The notes under the pieces were generated by a model. The model was not told the origin of the DNA. It made no database searches and was given only the letters and a program-made list of their open reading frames with translations. A stretch of 30,855 nt of DNA from DASRWT01 sp046728035 (GTDB lineage: Bacteria; Methylomirabilota; Methylomirabilia; Rokubacteriales; CSP1-6): contig JBKPDT010000418.1 of NCBI GenBank assembly GCA_046728035.1, positions 1 through 30,855 on the forward strand, written 5' to 3'. Below are positions 8,261-16,944 of this stretch, one piece after another (within the stretch, counting starts at the first letter, position 1; the number at the start of each line of letters is the position of its first letter). A program made the position numbers and the translations under genes.

Positions 8261-10180
8261 ATGGCCGACATCCTATCCACGCTGCCGCGCCTCATGCAGC
8301 GCAATGCCCGCGAGCTCGCCGACCGTCCGGCGCTCCGAGAGAAGGACCGCGGCATCTGGCAGACGTACTCCTGGCGCGAGTACCACGACCAGGTGCAGGA
8401 CTTCGCCCTCGGCCTGGCATCCCTCGGCTTCACCCGCGGCGAGGCGCTCAGCGTGATCGGCGACAATCGGCCCCGCCTCTACTGGGCGCAGATGGCCGCC
8501 ATGTGCCTCGGCGGGCGCTCCGTGCCCGTCTACCAGGACGCCATCGCCAAGGAGCTGGCCTTCGTCCTCGATCACGCCGAGGTCACGGTGGTGGTGGCCG
8601 AGGACCAGGAGCAGGTGGACAAGATCCTCGCCCTCAAGGACCAGCTGCCGAAGCTCCGGCTCATGGTCTACGACGACCCGCGCGGGATGGTCCACTACAA
8701 GGCGGACTGGGTGAAGTCGTTCGAGGAGGTGCAGGCCCTGGGGCGAGAGCGCGTGGCCCGCGAGCCCGCGGCCTTCGCGGCCGAGGTGGAGCGCGGCCGG
8801 CCGGAGGACGTGGCCCTGATCTGCTACACCTCGGGCACCACCGGCAACCCCAAGGGCGCCATGCTCACCCACGAGAACGTGATCGCCGTCTCGCGCTCGT
8901 TCGTGAGCGTGGAGAAGATCGTCGCCTCCGACGACTATCTCGCCTATCTCCCCATGGCCTGGGTAGGGGACGCCCTCTACAGCATGGTGCTGAGCCTGGT
9001 GGTGGGGTTCTGCATGAACTGCCCGGAGAGCCCCGAGACGGTACAGCGCGACCTCCGCGAGCTCGGCCCCACCGCCCTCCTCGCGCCGCCGCGCATCTGG
9101 GAGAACATGCTCACGGGGGTGCAGGTCCGCGCCGCCGACGCCACCCCGCTCAAGCGCTGGGTCTTCGGCTATTTCCGCCGCGCCGCGGAGGCGGCGGAGA
9201 TCCTTCGGGCCGAGGGCAAGCGCCTGCCGCTCGGGCTCCGGCTCAAGCACGCGCTCGGCGAGTTCTTCGTCTACCGGCCGGTACGCGATCAGCTCGGCCT
9301 CCTGCGCTCCCGGTGGTGTCTCACCGGCGGCGCCCCGCTCGGGCCGGACACCTTCCGGTTCTTCCGCTCCATCGGCGTGAACCTCAAGCAGATCTACGGC
9401 TCCACGGAGATCACCGGGCTCGCCTCCCTGCAGCCGGACGGCGAGGCCGATCCCAACACCGCCGGTCGGCCCTGCCCGGGGATCGACGTCCGCATCGGCG
9501 AGCGGGGCGAGGTGCTGGTCAAGAGCCCGGGAATCTTCAAGGGCTACTTCAAGGCGGAGGAGGCCACGCGCGAGGTCATCGACCGGGAGGGCTGGTTCCA
9601 CACCGGCGACGCCGGGTTCATCGATCCGCGCGGGCACCTCGTCATCATCGACCGCGCCAAGGACGTCGGCGCCATGCAGGACGGGACTCCCTTCGCCCCC
9701 CAGTTCATCGAGAACAAGCTCAAGTACAGCCCGTACGTCCGCGAGGCGGTGTGCTTCGGCAACGAGCGGCCCTTCGTGGTGGCCATGGTCGCCATCGACA
9801 TGAACACGGTGGGAAGCTGGGCGGAGCGGCAGGGTATCCCCTACACGAGCTACATGGACCTCGCCCAGAAGGCGGAGGTCCGGAGCCTGCTCGTGGAGGA
9901 GATCGCCAAGGCCAACGCGACGCTACCGGAGTCCACCCGCATCCGCCGCCTGCTCCTCCTCACCAAGGATCTCGAGGCCGACGACGCCGAGATGACCCGG
10001 ACCCGGAAGGTCCGGCGGCGGTTCGTGGCCGAGAAGTACGCGCCGGTGATCGAGGCCTTCTACGGCGGCGCCGGCGAGGTGGAGCTGTCGACGAGCATTA
10101 CCTACGAGGACGGGCGCCAGGCCGTCGTCCGATCACGCGTGCGCATCGAGGACGTGGAGCGAGAGGCCGCCCATGTCTGA
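8261..10180 (+). CDS. long-chain-type acyl-CoA synthetase (AMP-forming), module 2
   Basis: A 639-residue acyl-CoA ligase, clearly paralogous to the first one over its whole length. The shared N-terminal block reads REKDRGIWQTYSWREY here and REKNLGIWQAYTWSQY in the first. The phosphate loop YTSGTTGNPKG is at 189-199. It has an IYGSTEITG motif in place of YGMTE, a FHTGDAG motif, and TRTRKVRRRF with the C-terminal lysine. The hinge IIDRAKDVG carries the same unusual Asp for Gly as the first copy. ATG 8261 has GGAGGG seven bases upstream, which decides the start over an earlier in-frame codon inside livG. It overlaps livH by eight bases. Expected reaction: acid + ATP + CoA to acyl-CoA + AMP + PPi at the cytoplasmic face, trapping what the transporter brings in; the acid is unknown. 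Confidence 0.9.
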   Translation: MADILSTLPRLMQRNARELADRPALREKDRGIWQTYSWREYHDQVQDFALGLASLGFTRGEALSVIGDNRPRLYWAQMAAMCLGGRSVPVYQDAIAKELAFVLDHAEVTVVVAEDQEQVDKILALKDQLPKLRLMVYDDPRGMVHYKADWVKSFEEVQALGRERVAREPAAFAAEVERGRPEDVALICYTSGTTGNPKGAMLTHENVIAVSRSFVSVEKIVASDDYLAYLPMAWVGDALYSMVLSLVVGFCMNCPESPETVQRDLRELGPTALLAPPRIWENMLTGVQVRAADATPLKRWVFGYFRRAAEAAEILRAEGKRLPLGLRLKHALGEFFVYRPVRDQLGLLRSRWCLTGGAPLGPDTFRFFRSIGVNLKQIYGSTEITGLASLQPDGEADPNTAGRPCPGIDVRIGERGEVLVKSPGIFKGYFKAEEATREVIDREGWFHTGDAGFIDPRGHLVIIDRAKDVGAMQDGTPFAPQFIENKLKYSPYVREAVCFGNERPFVVAMVAIDMNTVGSWAERQGIPYTSYMDLAQKAEVRSLLVEEIAKANATLPESTRIRRLLLLTKDLEADDAEMTRTRKVRRRFVAEKYAPVIEAFYGGAGEVELSTSITYEDGRQAVVRSRVRIEDVEREAAHV

Positions 10181-11069
10181 CGCGCTCGGCTTCTTCTTCC
10201 TGCTAATGTCCAACGGCGTGATGATCGGCCTGATGTACTCGCTGATCGCGCTGGGCTTCGTCCTCGTCTACAAGGCCACCGACGCGGTGAACTTCGCCCA
10301 GGGCGAGTTCGTGATGATCGCGGCCCTCGCCGTCGCTCTCAGCATGCTCGCCGCGGGCGCGCCCCTCTGGATCGCCATCCTCGTCGGGATCGTGGGGATG
10401 ATCGGGTTCGGCTTCGCGCTCGAGCGCGTCGTCCTCCGGAAGCTCATCGGGCGCCCGGTGATCGCGGTGGTGATGGCCACCATCGGCCTGGCCTCCATCC
10501 TCCGCGGGGTCGGGCCGACCTTCTTCGGGGCGGGCACCAAGAACCTGCCGCTGCCGATCAGCGACGAGCCCTTCGTACTCGGGCCGCTCTTCATCCCGCC
10601 CATCCAGGTGCTCGGGGCCGTGGTGAGCGTGGTCTTCATCGGCGCCTTCGGCTGGTTCTTCCTGAAATCGCGCAAGGGCATCGCGATGCGCGCGGTCGCC
10701 GACAACCAGCAGGTGGCCATGGCCATGGGCATCAACGTCCAGCGCTATTTCGGCCTAGCCTGGGCGATGACCGGGATCGTCTCCGCGCTGGGCGGCATCA
10801 TCTGGGGCAACATGCTGGGCGTCGACGTGAACCTCTCGCTTGTCGGGTTCAAGGTGTTCCCGGTGGTGATCCTCGGGGGGCTCGACTCCATCCCCGGGGC
10901 CATTATCGGGGGGCTTATCGTGGGCCTCGTCGAGAACGTGGCCGCCGGGTATGTGGACCCGTACGTGGGCGGCGGCACCAAGGACTTCGCCCCGTACGTG
11001 CTGATGATCCTCGCGCTCATGATCCGGCCCTACGGCATCTTCGGCAAGCGCATCATCGAGAGGATCTAG
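10173..11069 (+). CDS. livH: branched-chain-type ABC transporter permease, LivH type, module 2
   Basis: A 298-residue LivH-family membrane protein with about eight hydrophobic segments. Family marks are MIGLMYSLIALGFVLVYKAT near the start, NFAQGEF, the cytoplasmic loop AMRAVADNQQVAMAMGI, and GGLDSIPGAIIGGLIVG near the end. ATG 10173 overlaps the ligase stop by eight bases, the same overlap as between livG and livH in module 1. The stop is separated from livM by a single base. It forms the channel with the next gene's product. Compared with the module 1 LivH it is shorter at the N-terminus and diverged in the periplasmic segment after residue 120 (TKNLPLPISDEPF), which may reflect a different ligand. 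Confidence 0.92.
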   Translation: MSDALGFFFLLMSNGVMIGLMYSLIALGFVLVYKATDAVNFAQGEFVMIAALAVALSMLAAGAPLWIAILVGIVGMIGFGFALERVVLRKLIGRPVIAVVMATIGLASILRGVGPTFFGAGTKNLPLPISDEPFVLGPLFIPPIQVLGAVVSVVFIGAFGWFFLKSRKGIAMRAVADNQQVAMAMGINVQRYFGLAWAMTGIVSALGGIIWGNMLGVDVNLSLVGFKVFPVVILGGLDSIPGAIIGGLIVGLVENVAAGYVDPYVGGGTKDFAPYVLMILALMIRPYGIFGKRIIERI

Positions 11070-11070
11070 C

Positions 11071-12138
11071 GTGATCCAGCGCGAGTGCGGCGTTCTCAAG
11101 ACCAGCTACGAGGCGGACATGGCGCTGTACCCGCTGCCCATCGCCCGCTGGACGGTGGGGGCCCTCGCGGTGCTCTTCTTCGTCGTCCTCCCCCTGACCC
11201 TCCACGAGTACTACCTGTCGATCGGCAACCTCGTCTGGATCGCGGTGATCGGCGCGCTGGGACTCAATATCCTCGTGGGCTATACCGGGCAGGTCTCGAT
11301 CGGCCACGGGGCCTTCATGTCGGTGGGCGCCTACACCGCCGCCAACCTGGCCACCCGGCTGGACTCGCCCTGGCCGGTGAACATCGTCGCGGGCGGGCTC
11401 ATGGCGGCGGCGGTGGGGGCGGTGGTGGGCATCCCCTCCCTGCGCATCAAGGGCCTTTACCTCGCCATCGCCACCCTCGCCGGCCAGCTCATCATCGAGT
11501 GGATCATCAACCACGTGACCTTCATCAGCGGGGGTGTGCAGGCTTCCATCGAGGTGCCGCGGCCGCAACTGGGCACCATCCCGCTCTCGAGCCAGCGGCA
11601 GATGTACTTCTTCCTCCTCGCGTTTGTGGTGCTCGCCATCGTCGCCACCCTCAACCTCGTGCGCAGCCGGGTGGGGCGCGCGTTCATCGCCATCCGCGAC
11701 CAGGACATCGCCGCCGAGATCATCGGCATCGACATCTTCCGCTACAAGGTCCTCGCCTTCGCGATCTCCTCGTTCTATGCCGGCGTGACCGGCGTGCTCT
11801 ACACCTACTTCCTCGGCATCGCCAACTACGAGCAGTTCCAGATCAACGTCTCCATCGACTACCTCGCCATGATCATCGTGGGGGGGCTCGGCTCGGTCCT
11901 GGGCTCGGTGCTCGGGGCCATGTTCGTCACCCTGCTCCCCATCGTCATCCGCCTCGGCATGGAGGCCTTCGGGGGCGTCTTCCTCGAGCCCCAGACGGTG
12001 CTGAACCTCATCCCCAACCTCCGTCTCATGATGTTCGGCGCCCTCATCATCTTCTTCCTCGTCGTGGAGCCAGAGGGCCTGAACCGACTCTGGCGGAACA
12101 TCCGGAACTACTTCCGGATCTGGCCATTCGCGTACTGA
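11071..12138 (+). CDS. livM: branched-chain-type ABC transporter permease, LivM type, module 2
   Basis: A 355-residue LivM-family permease. It shows LGLNILVGYTGQVSIG, GIPSLRIKGLYLAIATLA, the loop RDQDIAAEIIGIDIF and IIVGGLGSVLGSVLGAMF. The hydrophilic N-terminal lead IQRECGVLKTSYEADMALYP mirrors that of the module 1 LivM and confirms GTG 11071 as the start. The C-terminus, FFLVVEPEGLNRLWRN, also matches the other copy. It begins one base after livH and is followed after 26 bases by the binding-protein gene. With LivH it should form the translocation pore of the second importer. Confidence 0.92.
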   Translation: MIQRECGVLKTSYEADMALYPLPIARWTVGALAVLFFVVLPLTLHEYYLSIGNLVWIAVIGALGLNILVGYTGQVSIGHGAFMSVGAYTAANLATRLDSPWPVNIVAGGLMAAAVGAVVGIPSLRIKGLYLAIATLAGQLIIEWIINHVTFISGGVQASIEVPRPQLGTIPLSSQRQMYFFLLAFVVLAIVATLNLVRSRVGRAFIAIRDQDIAAEIIGIDIFRYKVLAFAISSFYAGVTGVLYTYFLGIANYEQFQINVSIDYLAMIIVGGLGSVLGSVLGAMFVTLLPIVIRLGMEAFGGVFLEPQTVLNLIPNLRLMMFGALIIFFLVVEPEGLNRLWRNIRNYFRIWPFAY

Positions 12139-12150
12139 GGTACGCGATGA

Positions 12151-12156
12151 AAGGAG
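12151..12156 (+). promoter_or_regulatory. ribosome binding site that fixes the start of binding-protein gene 2
   Basis: AAGGAG lies eight bases before ATG 12165. An earlier in-frame ATG at 12147 overlaps this site and would add a non-signal-like lead, so 12165 is preferred. Confidence 0.7.
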
Positions 12157-12164
12157 AACCAATC

Positions 12165-13412
12165 ATGCGACTTCGCTCGATCGTGCTCATCGCGGTCTTC
12201 GTCGGCCTGGCGGGCGTGCTCGGAGGGGCGTCCCCGGCGGCGGCGAGCCACGAAATCGTCATTGGGCTACAGTGCGACCGGACGGGAGCGACCCAGATCG
12301 TGGGGACGGTGCTCTGCCCGGGCTTCCACGACTACATCGCCCTCGTGAACAGCAAGGGCGGGGTGGGAGGCCATAAGATCAAGGCGCTCGAGATCGACCA
12401 CGAGTACAAGGTGCCGCCCGCGGTGGAGTCCTACGAGCGCCACAAGAAGGAGGGCGCGGTGACCATGGCGGTGTACGGCACGCCGCACATCTACGCCCTC
12501 GCCGCCAAGCTGACCGAGGACCGGATCCCCGGCACCTCGCCCGGCTTCGGCAGCGCCGCCGCCGCCGACGGCATCCGCTACCCCTACATCTTCCCCATCG
12601 CCGCCACGTACTGGTCGCAGGGCACCGCGGCGGTGGACTTCGCGAAGAAGCAGCTCGGCGGCAGCCTCAAGGGCAAGAAGATCGCGTTCATCTTCTACGA
12701 CAATCCGGCCGGACGGGAGCCCATCGAGGTGCTCCAGGACCTCGCGGCGCGGGAAGGCTTCGAGATGAAGATGTTCGCGGTCCCGCCCCCCGGGGTGGAG
12801 ATGGGTGCTCAGGTGCTCGACATCGCCCAGCGCTTCCGGGCCGATTTCGTGATCGGGCATCTCTTCGGCGGGGCCCCCTCGGTGTCCATCAAGGAGTTCA
12901 AGCGGGTGGGCTATCCGCTTCGCAAGATCGTGTCGTTCGTGTGGGGCTCGGCCGAGGCCAATATCGAGGCGGCGGGGGGCTTCGCCGCCGCCGAAGGGTA
13001 CTACACCATGCAGTTCGCTGGCGTCGGGTCGGACTACCCCGTCCTGAACGAGATCCGCGAAATGTACAAGAAGCAGGGGAAGCCGGCGCCGAAGGAGATG
13101 GCGTCCACCGTCTACTACAACCGGGGCGTGCTCATCGCGGCGCTCCACGTCGAGGCCATCCGCCACGCGGTGGCGGCGAAGCCCGACGGGAAGATCACCG
13201 GCGTCGATACCAAGGCCGGCTTCGAGAAGATCTCCAACTTCACCCTGGGCGGGCTGGTGCCGCCGCTGAAGGTCACGCCGACCGATCACGAGGGCGGCGG
13301 GCTCGTGCAGATCTGGCAGGTGAAGGGCGGCAAGTTCGAGAAGGTCACGGACTGGTACTCGGCGTACCCGGACGTGGTGGCCAAGCATATCAAGGCCGCG
13401 GGCCCGAAGTAG
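12165..13412 (+). CDS. periplasmic substrate-binding protein of HAAT transporter, module 2
   Basis: A 415-residue Peripla_BP_6-type binding protein. The signal peptide runs MRLR, then a hydrophobic core to about residue 20, then a small-residue stretch ending AAAS-HE near residue 29. The mature chain starts IVIGLQCDRTGATQIVG, a typical ligand-pocket opening. Cys37 and Cys51 may be linked. Sequence similarity to the module 1 binding protein is visible but modest, for example AAAADG followed by TYWSQ in the hinge-side region and YYNRGVL near the end. The two importers therefore probably bind different but related ligands. It is followed by a strong RNA hairpin and then livF, an arrangement that could stabilise the binding-protein part of the transcript. 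Confidence 0.9.
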   Translation: MRLRSIVLIAVFVGLAGVLGGASPAAASHEIVIGLQCDRTGATQIVGTVLCPGFHDYIALVNSKGGVGGHKIKALEIDHEYKVPPAVESYERHKKEGAVTMAVYGTPHIYALAAKLTEDRIPGTSPGFGSAAAADGIRYPYIFPIAATYWSQGTAAVDFAKKQLGGSLKGKKIAFIFYDNPAGREPIEVLQDLAAREGFEMKMFAVPPPGVEMGAQVLDIAQRFRADFVIGHLFGGAPSVSIKEFKRVGYPLRKIVSFVWGSAEANIEAAGGFAAAEGYYTMQFAGVGSDYPVLNEIREMYKKQGKPAPKEMASTVYYNRGVLIAALHVEAIRHAVAAKPDGKITGVDTKAGFEKISNFTLGGLVPPLKVTPTDHEGGGLVQIWQVKGGKFEKVTDWYSAYPDVVAKHIKAAGPK

Positions 13413-13431
13413 CCGCGCGGAGAACGGAGAT

Positions 13432-13464
13432 GCGCCGGAGGGGGCGCCGCGCCTCCTCCGGCGC
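13432..13464 (+). promoter_or_regulatory. long GC-rich intercistronic hairpin between binding-protein gene and livF
   Basis: GCGCCGGAGG at 13432-13441 is the exact reverse complement of CCTCCGGCGC at 13455-13464. The pairing extends inward through 13445/13451 with one G-U pair, giving a stem of 14 pairs and a five-base loop. No T-run follows, so it is not a standard intrinsic terminator. A processing or stability element that raises binding-protein mRNA over downstream genes is more likely. It ends ten bases before the livF start, which has no clear ribosome site. Confidence 0.6.
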
Positions 13465-13473
13465 GACATCGCG

Positions 13474-14268
13474 ATGCTGAGCCTCAACAACGTCGAGGTC
13501 ATCTACGACAACGTCATCCTCGTCCTCAAGGGGGTGTCCATCGCCTGCGAGGAAGGGCGCATCACCACGCTGCTCGGAGCCAACGGGGCGGGAAAGACGA
13601 CGACCCTCAAGGCGATCTCGGGCGTGCTGCACACCGAACGGGGCGAGGTGACCAAGGGCTCGGTCGAGCTCAGTGGCCTGCGCATCGACCGCCTCGCGCC
13701 CTACGAGGTCGTCCAGCGCGGCGTGGTGCAGGTCTTCGAGGGGCGCCGCGTATTCGAGCACCTCACCACCGAGGAGAACCTCGTGGCGGGCGCCCACACC
13801 CAGCGCGACCGCGCCAAGGTCGCCGCGGGGATCGAGCGCGTCTACCAGTACTTCCCGCGGCTCAAAGAGCGACGCCACGTCCAGTCCGGGTACCTCTCGG
13901 GCGGCGAGCAGCAGATGCTGGTGATCGGCCGGGCCCTGATGTCCACGCCCAAGGTCATGCTCCTCGACGAGCCCTCGCTCGGGCTGGCGCCCATGCTCGT
14001 CGAGGAGATCTTCGCCATCGTCCAGCGCCTCAACCAGCAGGAGAAGCTCACCGTGCTCCTCGTCGAGCAGAACGCCACCATGGCGCTCCGCATCGCCGAC
14101 CACGGCTACGTCTTGGAGAACGGCCGCATCGTGCTGGAAGGGGCGGGCGACTCGCTCCGCGAGAACGCCGACATCAAGGAGTTCTACCTCGGCCTCACCG
14201 AGGTGGGCGCGCGCAAGTCCTACCGGGACGTCAAGCACTACAAGCGTCGCAAGCGCTGGCTGAGCTGA
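13474..14268 (+). CDS. livF: ABC transporter ATP-binding protein, LivF type, module 2
   Basis: A 264-residue LivF-type ATPase. Walker A GANGAGKT is at 35-42, the signature LSGGEQQ at 141-147, and Walker B ends in MLLDEP at about 162-167. The core opens LNNVEVIYDNVILVLKGVS, nearly the same as in the module 1 copy (VNNVEVIYDHVILVLKGVS). The C-terminus again continues past the normal YLG end into the basic tail SYRDVKHYKRRKRWLS. ATG 13474 is the first start in frame after the hairpin; there is no clear Shine-Dalgarno sequence, so translation may depend on the upstream gene or be modest. The next ligase-like gene begins three bases after the stop. Confidence 0.92.
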   Translation: MLSLNNVEVIYDNVILVLKGVSIACEEGRITTLLGANGAGKTTTLKAISGVLHTERGEVTKGSVELSGLRIDRLAPYEVVQRGVVQVFEGRRVFEHLTTEENLVAGAHTQRDRAKVAAGIERVYQYFPRLKERRHVQSGYLSGGEQQMLVIGRALMSTPKVMLLDEPSLGLAPMLVEEIFAIVQRLNQQEKLTVLLVEQNATMALRIADHGYVLENGRIVLEGAGDSLRENADIKEFYLGLTEVGARKSYRDVKHYKRRKRWLS

Positions 14269-14271
14269 GCC

Positions 14272-15792
14272 ATGTCCGCGCAGGGCATGACCGTCTACGA
14301 CGTCCTCACCCGCGGCGCCGCCGTGGGCGGCGACGCCCCGGCCTTCTTCCAGGGCGAGACGGAGGTGTCGTTCCGCGCCTTCCGACGCCGGGTGGACGCG
14401 CTCGCGAGCGGACTCCATGGCCTCGGGCTCGGGAAGGGCGACCGCATCTGCGTGCTCGCCCAGAACGATCTGGCCTATCTGGACCTCTACGGCGCCTGCG
14501 CGCGGCAGGGGATCGTCGCCTATCCCATCAACTGGCGGCTGACCGGCGAGGAGGTGGAGCGCGTCCTCGAGCGCGCGGCGCCGCGGATGATGGTGGCGGA
14601 CGGGTCGACCCTGGGCATCGTCGGCGCATGGCCGAGCGAGAAGAAGGTGGTGCCTTACTGGTACCAGCTCGGGTCCACTGCGGCGCCCGGCTTCACGCCC
14701 CTGGCCGCGCTGTACCGCGATGACACCCCGCCGGCGCCCGCCGAGGTCGCCGCCGACGACGTCTTCGCGGTGATCTCCACCGCGGCGGTGGACGTGATCC
14801 CGCGCGGGGCCGCCCTCACCCACGCCAACGTGGTCGCGGCCAACCTCACCATCGCGGCGTGCACGGGCCTGGGCGCGGCGGACCGGTATCTCGCCGCGCT
14901 CCCGCTGTTCCACATCACCGCGCTGGGCTGGACCCTGGCCACCTTCCACGCGGGTGGCGCGAGCGTGGTGGTGCCACGCTACGACGCCGAGGAGGCGGTG
15001 CGGCTCATCGACCGCCACCGCATCACCTACCTCTCCGATTTCCCGCCCGTGCTGAGCACTCTCCTCGACGCTGCCGAGAAGGCGGGGAGCCGCCTCGCGA
15101 GCCTGCATCACGTATCCGGTCTCGACGCGCCCCAGACCATCCAGCGCCTGCACGAGACCACCGGGGCGAAATTCTGGACCGGCTTCGGCCAGTCCGAGAC
15201 GACCGGCTTCGTCTCGATCGTTCGCGTGGTGGACAAGCCGGGCTCGGCCGGCAAGCCGGTGCCGACCTGCCAGGTCAAGGTGGTGGACGACTACGACCGC
15301 GACCTCCCGGCGGGCACGCCGGGCGAGATCGTGGTGCGGGGCCCGCTCGTGTTCCAGGGCTACTTCGCCCAGCCCGACGTCACCGCCTACACGCTCCGTG
15401 GCGGATGGCACCACACGGGAGACGTGGGGCGCTTCGACGACGAGGGCTACCTCTACTACGTCAAGCGGAAGCCCGAGAAGGAGCTGATCAAGCCGGGCGG
15501 CGAGAACGTCTACCCCGCCGAGGTCGAGACCGTCATCATGCAGATGGCCGGCGTGACCGGGGTCTGCGTGTACGGAGTCCCGGATCCCCGGTGGGGCGAG
15601 GCGATCAAGGCGGTGGTGGAGGTGAAGGACGCCGGCGCCCACTCCACGCAGTCCGTGGGCGATTTCGTGGTTTCGAAGATCGCGCGGTTCAAGCGGCCGC
15701 ACGTGGTGGTCTTCACCGATTCCCTCCCGCGCGGCGCGGAGGGCGCGGTGGACCGCGAGGCGGTCAAGTCGAAGTGGGGCGAAGGGCGGTAG
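14272..15792 (+). CDS. AMP-dependent ligase homolog with altered catalytic motifs
   Basis: A 506-residue member of the acyl-CoA synthetase branch of the ANL superfamily; the length fits a medium-chain or fatty-acyl ligase. The fold-defining parts are present: SFRAFRRRVDALASGL near the N-terminus, FHITALGW, GFGQSETTGF, HHTGDVG and NVYPAEVE. Two catalytic elements are not normal. The phosphate loop, usually S/T-rich with Gly and Lys, reads STAAVDVIPRGA at 169-180. The C-terminal Lys that contacts the acid and ATP during adenylation is replaced by Ala492 in LPRGAEGAVDR. By family knowledge that Lys is important for adenylation, so the protein may use a different mechanism, run only the thioester half-reaction, or be non-enzymatic. 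The frame is intact and codon use normal, so it is not a decayed pseudogene. It sits between livF and an acyl-CoA dehydrogenase. Confidence 0.85.
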   Translation: MSAQGMTVYDVLTRGAAVGGDAPAFFQGETEVSFRAFRRRVDALASGLHGLGLGKGDRICVLAQNDLAYLDLYGACARQGIVAYPINWRLTGEEVERVLERAAPRMMVADGSTLGIVGAWPSEKKVVPYWYQLGSTAAPGFTPLAALYRDDTPPAPAEVAADDVFAVISTAAVDVIPRGAALTHANVVAANLTIAACTGLGAADRYLAALPLFHITALGWTLATFHAGGASVVVPRYDAEEAVRLIDRHRITYLSDFPPVLSTLLDAAEKAGSRLASLHHVSGLDAPQTIQRLHETTGAKFWTGFGQSETTGFVSIVRVVDKPGSAGKPVPTCQVKVVDDYDRDLPAGTPGEIVVRGPLVFQGYFAQPDVTAYTLRGGWHHTGDVGRFDDEGYLYYVKRKPEKELIKPGGENVYPAEVETVIMQMAGVTGVCVYGVPDPRWGEAIKAVVEVKDAGAHSTQSVGDFVVSKIARFKRPHVVVFTDSLPRGAEGAVDREAVKSKWGEGR

Positions 15793-15793
15793 G

Positions 15794-16942
15794 GTGAAGA
15801 TCTTCGACGAGCAGCACGAGATGTTCCGCCAGTCGGTGCGGACCTTCGTCGACAAGGAGGTCGCCCCCCACATCGAGGAGTGGGAGCAGGCCGGGCAGAT
15901 CCCGAAGTCCATCTGGCCGCGCATGGGCGCGCTGGGCTTCCTTGGCGTGGAGTACGACGAGAAGTATGGCGGCGCCGGGGCGGATTTCCTCACCACCGCC
16001 GTCCTCTGCGAGGAGCTGGCGCGCTCGCGCTCGGGCTCGCTCGCCATGGCGGTGGGGGTCCAGAACGACATGGCCTCGCCCCACCTCTACTGGACGGGCA
16101 GCGAGGCGCTGAAGGAGCGGTTCCTGCCCGGTATCTGCCGGGGTGAGTATCTCTGCGCCATCGCCGTCACCGAGCCGGGCGGAGGCTCCGACGTGGCCGC
16201 CATCAAGACGCGCGCCGTCCGAGACGGTGAGCACTACGTGCTCAACGGTTCCAAGATGTTCATCACTAACGGCGTCATGGCCGACCTGTACTTCGTGGCG
16301 GCGCGCATCCAGGCCGGCGAGAAGGACAAGCGCCACACGGGCATCTCGATGTTCCTGGTGGAGAGGGAGACGCCCGGCTTCGTGGTGAGCCGCAAGCTCG
16401 ACAAGATGGGCATGCGCGCCTCCGACACCGCCGAGCTGGCCTTCCAGGACATGCGCGTCCCCGCCGAGAACCTCCTCGGTCAGGAGGGCGGGGGCTTCTA
16501 CGAGGTCATGCGGATCTTCCAGCGCGAGCGGCTGGTGGCCGGCCTTCACGCCACCTCGGGCTGCCAGCGCGCCCTCGAGGACACCATCGCCTATGTCCAG
16601 GGGCGGCACGCCTTCGACGGACCGCTCTCCGAGAAGCAGGTGGTGCGGCACAAGCTGGCGGAGCTCGCCACCCTCATCGAAGCGGGTCGCTGGCTCACTT
16701 ACGCCGCCTGCGTCAAGTTCCAGAACCACGAGGACGCCGTGCGCGAGATCTCCATGGTGAAGCTCTTCACCGCCGACATGGCGCAGCGGGTGGCCTACGA
16801 CTGCGTGCAGCTCCACGGCGGCTACGGCTACATGCGCGAGTATCCCATCGAGCGGTTCTTCCGCGACTATCGCCTCATGACGATCGGCGGCGGGACGTCG
16901 GAGATCATGAAGGAAATCATCGCCAAGCAGATGAGGCTCTGA
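15794..16942 (+). CDS. acyl-CoA dehydrogenase, LCAD-type active site
   Basis: A 382-residue FAD-dependent acyl-CoA dehydrogenase that introduces an alpha-beta double bond into an acyl-CoA and passes electrons to an electron-transfer flavoprotein. Signature segments are AVTEPGGGSDVAAIKT at about 124-139, NGSKMFITNG at 151-160 and QLHGGYGYMREYPIERFFRD at 339-358. The position where SCAD and MCAD carry the catalytic Glu (EGT) is Gly here (GGGT, 365-368). An ERL motif with Glu245 lies in the helix that carries the base in long-chain and isovaleryl-CoA dehydrogenases, so I place the catalytic base at Glu245. GTG 15794 starts one base after the ligase-homolog stop. Likely substrate: the CoA ester made from the imported acid, possibly cyclohexanecarboxyl-CoA-like given the next gene. 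Confidence 0.92.
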   Translation: MKIFDEQHEMFRQSVRTFVDKEVAPHIEEWEQAGQIPKSIWPRMGALGFLGVEYDEKYGGAGADFLTTAVLCEELARSRSGSLAMAVGVQNDMASPHLYWTGSEALKERFLPGICRGEYLCAIAVTEPGGGSDVAAIKTRAVRDGEHYVLNGSKMFITNGVMADLYFVAARIQAGEKDKRHTGISMFLVERETPGFVVSRKLDKMGMRASDTAELAFQDMRVPAENLLGQEGGGFYEVMRIFQRERLVAGLHATSGCQRALEDTIAYVQGRHAFDGPLSEKQVVRHKLAELATLIEAGRWLTYAACVKFQNHEDAVREISMVKLFTADMAQRVAYDCVQLHGGYGYMREYPIERFFRDYRLMTIGGGTSEIMKEIIAKQMRL

Positions 16943-16944
16943 GC

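Noticed and set aside
13390..16071. Long minus-strand frame opposite livF, the ligase homolog and the acyl-CoA dehydrogenase
   Set aside because: Low-complexity charged product and no start context; the plus-strand genes with conserved motifs explain the region.
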